From Chalara sp. BL73 (taxonomy: Eukaryota; Ascomycota; Leotiomycetes; Helotiales): a DNA stretch of 64,000 nt. The DNA lies in assembly GCA_918026815.1 (NCBI GenBank), contig CAKJVC010000114.1, positions 107,708-171,707 of the forward strand, written 5' to 3'. This document shows positions 57,841 to 64,000 of this stretch, in pieces (within the stretch, counting starts at the first letter, position 1; the number at the start of each line of letters is the position of its first letter). The notes beneath the pieces are model-generated. The model was not told the origin of the DNA and made no database searches. It saw only the letters and a list, made by a program, of their open reading frames with translations. Position numbers and translations under genes: made by a program.

Positions 57841-59324
57841 CTAAAACTGCTCCTGCACCCCTGGTCGCCTAGACGGGTGTTTGTTTCCAGCTCATATCTA
57901 TCTATCTATTTATTTATCTATTTATATATATATCATGGAAATGGATATAGATAATAAAGAGGCTGGTAAAGCTTTATAGCTGGAAAATAGCGATACCTAA
58001 AAGAAAACTTCTTTTTAGGCAAGATGGTTAATTTAACTAAATTAGATTTATCTTTATTATTAGGATGAAAGCATTTTACTTTCCCTTATATTATATCTGG
58101 TTAGAAAGATAGGAGAGTTCAGCCTGTATGCAGTAATTACTGTTACGTGGTTGCGCATAACAGATAAGTATTGAAATAAGTATGCTAAGTTGACCACAGT
58201 CAACTTAAGGAAAGGAAGCTTGTGCTGTACGCAAGGTCTGCCCAATTGCAGTGGTTCAGGAAGAATGGATTGATTAATTATAGAGCTTTACAGAGGTGCT
58301 CAGTAAAAAGGGTGCGACCTTTTCACTGATAACTAAGCTGTCACGTGAAGTATAGCCTATGCTTTACGGGTGGGCTATACTACTAATTTTTAACACTTTT
58401 ACTTAGCACACTTGTAATAAAGCATATATTTAGCTCTACCTATATTCCCGACATGATTTGTATGTGTATGGAACCTCCATACAAAAAGCTCGCTTAATTT
58501 AAGGTTGGGTTTTAGGGCGAAAAAAGGCTCCACACTTGTATGAAGGTCAGATTTTGTGCAATTTCTAAAAAGTTGATTTAAAACTGTATAGCAAAATTAT
58601 AAAAAATCGCGAGTTCTAAAAAGTATTTTTTGTACAAACTAATCGATATTAGTATTGTTAAATTATTAGTGTTGCAAAATTAAGTGTTTTTTAATAAAAG
58701 TTGCGTTTTACAAAAATATTTTACACTAAAAAAATACTTTTTGTATAAAAGTCAGATTTTGTCCGTTTTTAAAAATTTATATTAAAATTGTATAGCAAAG
58801 TTGTAAAAAATAACTAATTTCGGCTATATTTCAAAATTTAAATAAACAAATCGTATATTGATTTTAATGATTTTTTAAGTTTAAAGTTGCAAAATTAAAC
58901 AATTTTGTTAGTAAAACAATTACACTTTGTAACAAATCAGTCGATACGACTTAATAACAGTTTAATTAAATAAAAAATAATAACATAAGCTAGTAAACAA
59001 TACAATAAAGTATTTAACTTTTAATTTTAAAGTAACTAGCTATATTAGTTGTTGTGTTATTTTATAAAACAGTAAAGTTTAGTATAAAACAAAAAGTAAT
59101 ACTTAAATTGTTAAACAGCAACAATAACAATACTAAAATTATAATAATGCTTTAAAAGTGAAAACTTTTAAAGTATTATTAAACACAATTTAAGTAAAAA
59201 TCGAACTTACGTTTTTAATTTAAAATTAAAAGTTATATTAACTAAACTACTAAATTTAACTGTTTAATTAGCATTAATGCTAAAAAAAATAAAAGTAATA
59301 CGTAAAATTGCTAAAATTAGTAAA
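57841..59324. other. Spacer and AT-rich block of the unit, copy 2
   Basis: Copy of 47,778-49,254, including the microsatellite at 57,893-57,933. No gene. Confidence 0.6.
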
Positions 59325-61680
59325 CACGCTTGTACGTACGTAATTTTAGCTTTGTACAACTAAAAAAGTACGTACGTTATTCTGGCTTTATACAGTTGTA
59401 ACTGTAACTGTAGTACATAATTCTAGTTTTGTACAGCTGTAGCTGTAGTTGCGTATGTAGTTTTAGCTTTGTATAGCTGAAAAAAGTACGCACGTAATTT
59501 TAGCTTTGTACAGCTAAAAAAAGTACGTACGTTATTTTGGCTTTATACAGTTGTAGCTGTAATATGTAATTTTAGTTTTATACAGTTGTAATTGTAATTA
59601 CGTATATAGTTTTAGCTTTGTACAGCTAAAAAAAAGTACGCATTTTAATTTTGTACAACTAAAAAAAGTATATACGTTATTTTAGCTTTATACAGCTGTA
59701 GTTGTAGCTGTAGTATATAATTTTAGTTTTGTACAGTTATAGCTGTAGTTGTATATGTAGTTTTAGTTTTGTACAGCTGGAAAAGTGTACGCACATAATT
59801 TCAGCTTTGTACAGCTAGAAAAAAGTACGTACGTTATTTTAGCTTTGTACAACTGTAGTTATAGCTGTAGCTGTAATACATAATTCTAGTTTAATACAGC
59901 TATAGCTGTAGTTGCGTATGTAGTTTTAGTTTTGTACAGCTAAAAAGTGTACGCACGTAATTTTAGCTTTGTACAGCTAAAAAAGTACATACGTTATTCT
60001 GGCTTTGTACAACTGTAAGTATAGCTGTAGTTATAGTACATAATTCTAGTTTAGTACAGCTATAACTGTAGTTGCGTATATAAGTTTAGTTTTGTATAGC
60101 TAAAAAAAGTACGCACGTAATTGTAACTTTGCACAGCTAAAAAAAGTATGTACGTTTATAGCTATAATTGTAGTTGTAGCTGTAATATATAATTTTAGTT
60201 TTGTACAGCTGTAGCTTTATATAAGTGCTTTTAATTTTAAAAACAAAAACAATACTAATTTCAACAAAACAACATAATATTTTCGGCATTTTGCAATACT
60301 AAAAATACTATATAAACGAATTTAAGTAAAAATCGAACTTACGTTTTTAATTCAAAATTAGAAGTTATATTAATTAAACTATTAGATTTAACAGTTTTGT
60401 TAGTATTAATGCTAAAAAAAGAATAAAAGTAGTACGTAAAATCGCTAAAATTAGCAAGTACGCTTGTACAAACGTAATTTTAGTTTTGTACAGCTAAAAA
60501 AGTACGTACGTTATTTTAGCTTTGTATAACTGTAACTGTAGTATATAATTTTAGTTTTGTACAGCTATAGCAGTAGTTATGTATATAGTTTTAGCTTTGT
60601 ACAGTTAAAAAAAACTACGTACGTAATTTTGGCTTTATACAGCTAAAAAAAAATACGTACGTTATTTTAGTTTTGTACAGTTGTAACTGTGCGTATATAA
60701 TTCTAGTTTTGTACAGCTATAACTGTACGTATGTAATTTTAGCTTTATAGCTAAAAAAAACTACGCACGTAATACTAGCTTTATACAGTTAAAAAAGAAT
60801 ACGTACGTGATTTTAGCTTTGTACAATTGTAGCTGTAATACGTAATTTTAGTTTTATACAGTTGTATTTGTAGTTACGTATATAGTTTTAGCTTTGTACA
60901 GCTAAAAAAAAGTTTACACGTAATTTTAGCTTTGTATAGCTAAAAAGAAATACGTACGTTATTCTGGCTTTATATAGCTATTATAACTGTAGTATATAAT
61001 TTTAGTTCTGTATAACTGTAGCTGTAATTGCGTATATAATTCTAGTTTTGTACAGTTAAAAAGTGTACGTACGTAATTCTGGCTTTATACAGCTTAAAAA
61101 AAGTACGTACGTTATTTTAGCTTTATATAGCTATAGTTGTAGTTGTAGCTGTAGTATATAATTTTAGTTTAGTACAGCTGTAACTGTAGTTACGTATATA
61201 GTTTTAGCTTTGTACAGCTAAAAAAATGTATATACGTAATTCTGGCTTTATACAGTTAAAAAAAAGTACGTACGTTATTTTAGCTTTGTATAGCTGTAGC
61301 TGTAACTGTAACTATAATACATAATTCTAGTTTAATACAGCTGTAGTTATAGTTACGTATGTAGTTTTAGTTTTGTACAGCTAAAAAAGTGTATATACGT
61401 AATTTTAGCTTTATACAGTTAAAAAAAAGTGCGTACGTTATTTTGGCTTTGTACAGCTATAGTTGTAATTGTAGTACATAATTTTAGTTTTATACAGCTA
61501 TAATTGTAGTTGCGTATATAGTTTTAGTTTTGTACAGCTGAAAAAATGTACGTACGTGATTTTAGTTTTGTACAGTTAAAAAAAGTATGTACGTTTGTAG
61601 TTGTAACTGTAGCTGTAACTGTAATACGAACATTTTAGTTTTATATAACTGTAGTTTTACATATACGTAATTCTGGATTT
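59325..61680. repeat. GTACGTAC satellite, copy 2
   Basis: Same array as 49,255-51,660 with shorter A runs in the first half; from about 60,600 to 61,560 most A runs match copy 1. Confidence 0.85.
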
Positions 61681-62099
61681 ATACAGTTTAAAACAAAAAA
61701 AAATACATTAGTATATAATAACATTTAATTTGTAAATAACACTTTTATTTAAAGTATAAATTATAACTTTAAATTTAATACAAAACTAAAAAGCTATATT
61801 TATATTTGCAAAAGTGTAATTTGCTATATAAAAATATTTTATATAACTTTAAATATTAAACATTTTGCTTCAAATTGCTTCAAAAAAAAAACGTATTGTG
61901 TACAATTGTAAAAAAAATCTCGACAACTTTTGTTTTTTATTTTTTTTTATTTAAAGCTTTACAATTTTATAAACTATATATTCGTTAATTATTGTAAATA
62001 TAACTTTATAATAAACTAGTTTTTAAAGTTGTAAAGTTTTTTTTTTGTCTTTTATTATTTTTAAAAAGCTATAAATTTTCTAAAAATTATTTTAATTGT

Positions 62100-62395
62100 T
62101 TTTAATTTGTATTTGCTAATTTGTATTTGCTGATTTATTTTTGCTAATTTGTATTTGCTGATTTATTTTTGTTAATTGTATTTACTGATTTGTATTTGCT
62201 GATTTATTTTTGCTGATTTGTATTTACTAATATTTTATTGTTAATATTTAATTGCTGATATTTAATTGTTAATATTTAATTGTTAATTTTTAATTGCTAA
62301 TTTTGAATTGTTAATATTTAATTGCTGACTTTTAATTGCTGATTTTTGATTGCTGACTTTTAATTGCTAATATTTTATTGCTAACTATTAATATT
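62100..62395. repeat. Short-period AT repeats, copy 2
   Basis: Copy of 52,080-52,375, almost unchanged. Confidence 0.8.
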
Positions 62396-62479
62396 CAATT
62401 TATAATAATGTTTTTTCGATTTTTAACTTACAATTAAAATTCCGAGAATTTATTTTTAATTTTAATATAGTAGAATTTT

Positions 62480-63640
62480 TTTATTGTTTAAAGAACTAGA
62501 TTTAGCTTGCTTTATATATTATACAGATTTTAAATTATTTATTTGTACAATTTGCAAAATCGGTGTTAATAAAAATATTTAAAAGTTATATTTTAAGCAT
62601 TTAAAAAGCTATAAAAGCAAAGCTAAAATTAACAAAGCAGCCGAAATAAGTAACAAGTATACTTTAATCGACATTATTTTTTATTTAGTAATATTAATTT
62701 AATTTCGAATTTTCAACAAAATTACAATTGGTTTTTACGTTTCCGGAATTACAAATTAATTTTTTTTCAATACGTAGTTTATAGTAGTTTATTTAAATCA
62801 AAGCAAAATATTTAACAACATAAAATACAAATGCATTTCGATTTTAATATTACTTTATATTTTGTAGCAGTTTAAAAACAAAACTTAAAATTAAATAAAT
62901 ATTTTTTTAATATTAAACTGAAAAAAAAACAAATCGAAATCAAATTAAGTATTTTAATTACGAAAGAAAATTCGGTAAAATTAGTAAATACTAATTTAAA
63001 CGATTTCTTAAATACAACATTATTTATATCGAATCAAGTTTTCGAATAAACAAAACAAACGTTTTTTATTAATTATTTTTAAAAAAAACAAGGATTTATG
63101 CAATAACTTAGTCGTTTTCAATTAAATCTGTATAAAAAAATTTTTTTTTTTTAAATTAAAACTCGATATGTCGAATATATTAATAAGTATAATATTTAAA
63201 ACTTAGTAAATTTAGTTAAACTTGTGCAAAATAATAAAAAACAATTGCAAATTCTTGTTTTAAATTTAAAAAAAGTTTTGTATTTAAGTTTAAAAAAAAC
63301 CGTGTTTTTAAATAAATTATATTTTTTTTTTTTTAAATAATTTTAAAAAAAACAAAATTTGTAATAAGCCGTTTAAACTATTATTAAACAGTACTACGCG
63401 TGTAAAATATTTTGCGTTTTATAGCTAATTTTTAATTTATTTTATTCGTGCGTTTACAGCTAATTTGCAAAACAAAAAACATACAATTTTTATTTCGTAT
63501 TTTAAAGTGAATTTTTAAATTTTAAATTTAATTAAAAATTTTTTACAATTAGTAAGTATTAAAATACAAAAAAATCAAAACTAAGTTTTAAATTCGAGTT
63601 TGCAATTATACAAAAAAACTAAAACTATTGTTAATTAAAA
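62480..63640 (+). pseudogene. Relic of the C2H2-type subtelomeric protein, copy 2
   Basis: Same relic as 52,463-53,640. Here single-base losses in A/T runs (for example near 62,570-62,595) break the frame that is still open in copy 1. Confidence 0.4.
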
Positions 63641-63875
63641 GTTTAATTACTTAAAAACTAATAATTTGCTAAAAAAAAAACATTAAAAAAGTAAAAATAG
63701 CAAAAGCGAAAAAAAAAAACTAGAAGTTTTAGTTTTTTTAATTACGATTCAATTTTTTAATTTATAATTAGCAATTTAAATAGTATTGTTTTAAACAATA
63801 ATAATTATATTGAATAAAATAATTTAAATACAGAATTGTTGTTTAAAATTCAAAATATTAATTATTTTACAAATA

Positions 63876-64000
63876 TTAGGGTTAGGGTTAGGGTTAGGGT
63901 TAGGGTTAGGGTTAGGGTTAGGGTTAGGGTTAGGGTTAGGGTTAGGGTTAGGGTTAGGGTTAGGGTTAGGGTTAGGGTTAGGGTTAGAGGTTAGGGTTAG
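63876..64000 (+). repeat. Terminal telomere repeat
   Basis: About 20 TTAGGG units running to the last base, with one variant (TTAGAGG) near the end. The G-rich strand is the plus strand, so this is the right end of a chromosome. Confidence 0.97.

Larger units (their letters stand above)
53969..63875. repeat. Subtelomeric unit, copy 2 (about 9.9 kb)
   Basis: Head-to-tail repeat of 43,866-53,854. From about 54,600 to 62,800 many A/T runs, and some G runs, are shorter than in copy 1; from about 62,850 the copies are nearly identical and some runs are longer here. Confidence 0.95.

Overview
The window is the right-hand end of a chromosome from a filamentous ascomycete. Evidence for this: TTAGGG repeats run off the last base, introns are short (about 45-125 bp) GT-AG introns with CTRAC-type branch points, and the gene families are fungal (fungal-type NRPS, HET domain, SesB-like NACHT protein, Tad-type LINE, Fot1/pogo transposons). 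Repeats carry the marks of repeat-induced point mutation (RIP): CpA-to-TpA changes, Gln and Trp codons turned into stops, and AT-rich blocks. A RIP-competent Pezizomycete, probably a Sordariomycete, fits best; I cannot name the species.

Layout. 1-7,002: a Ty3/gypsy chromovirus with two 203-bp LTRs and a 5-bp target duplication, inactivated by point mutations only, and carrying a spliced antisense gene behind pol. 7,003-8,060: AT-rich DNA. 8,370-9,119: broken pectin methylesterase. 10,612-12,620: a CCT-zeta chaperonin fragment joined to a Tad-like LINE remnant. 12,918-13,905: pogo/Fot1 transposase relic. 14,059-21,898 (minus strand): a large NRPS that begins inside a condensation domain. 22,284-23,581: a dead Tc1/mariner element. 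23,939-32,462: two peroxiredoxin-like paralogues and a cytochrome P450, all with readable exon structures. 33,102-38,699: a fungal NLR flanked by inverted LTR-like repeats. 38,716-39,304: another pogo tail. 39,738-40,360: an E2 ubiquitin-conjugating enzyme variant. 40,951-42,638: a HET-domain gene. 43,866-64,000: two head-to-tail copies of a roughly 9.9-kb subtelomeric unit, each ending in telomere repeat (interstitial 53,855-53,968; terminal 63,876-64,000).

How the genes may work together. The NRPS, the two peroxiredoxin-like genes and the P450 look like a subtelomeric secondary-metabolite cluster whose NRPS has lost its 5' end; a shared product is inference. Both peroxiredoxin-like proteins have Ala where the peroxidatic Cys should be, while the rest of each gene is intact, so they may do something other than peroxide reduction. 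The NLR, the E2 variant and the HET gene form a second group of the self/non-self recognition kind. The NLR is unusual: a coiled coil of eight 14-residue repeats lies inside its NACHT domain, between Walker A and Walker B. The telomere-proximal units hold a RIP-destroyed hAT transposon, a GTACGTAC-rich satellite and a relic of a C2H2-type subtelomeric protein. The two units differ mostly in homopolymer length, so the duplication may be either recent or an assembly effect.
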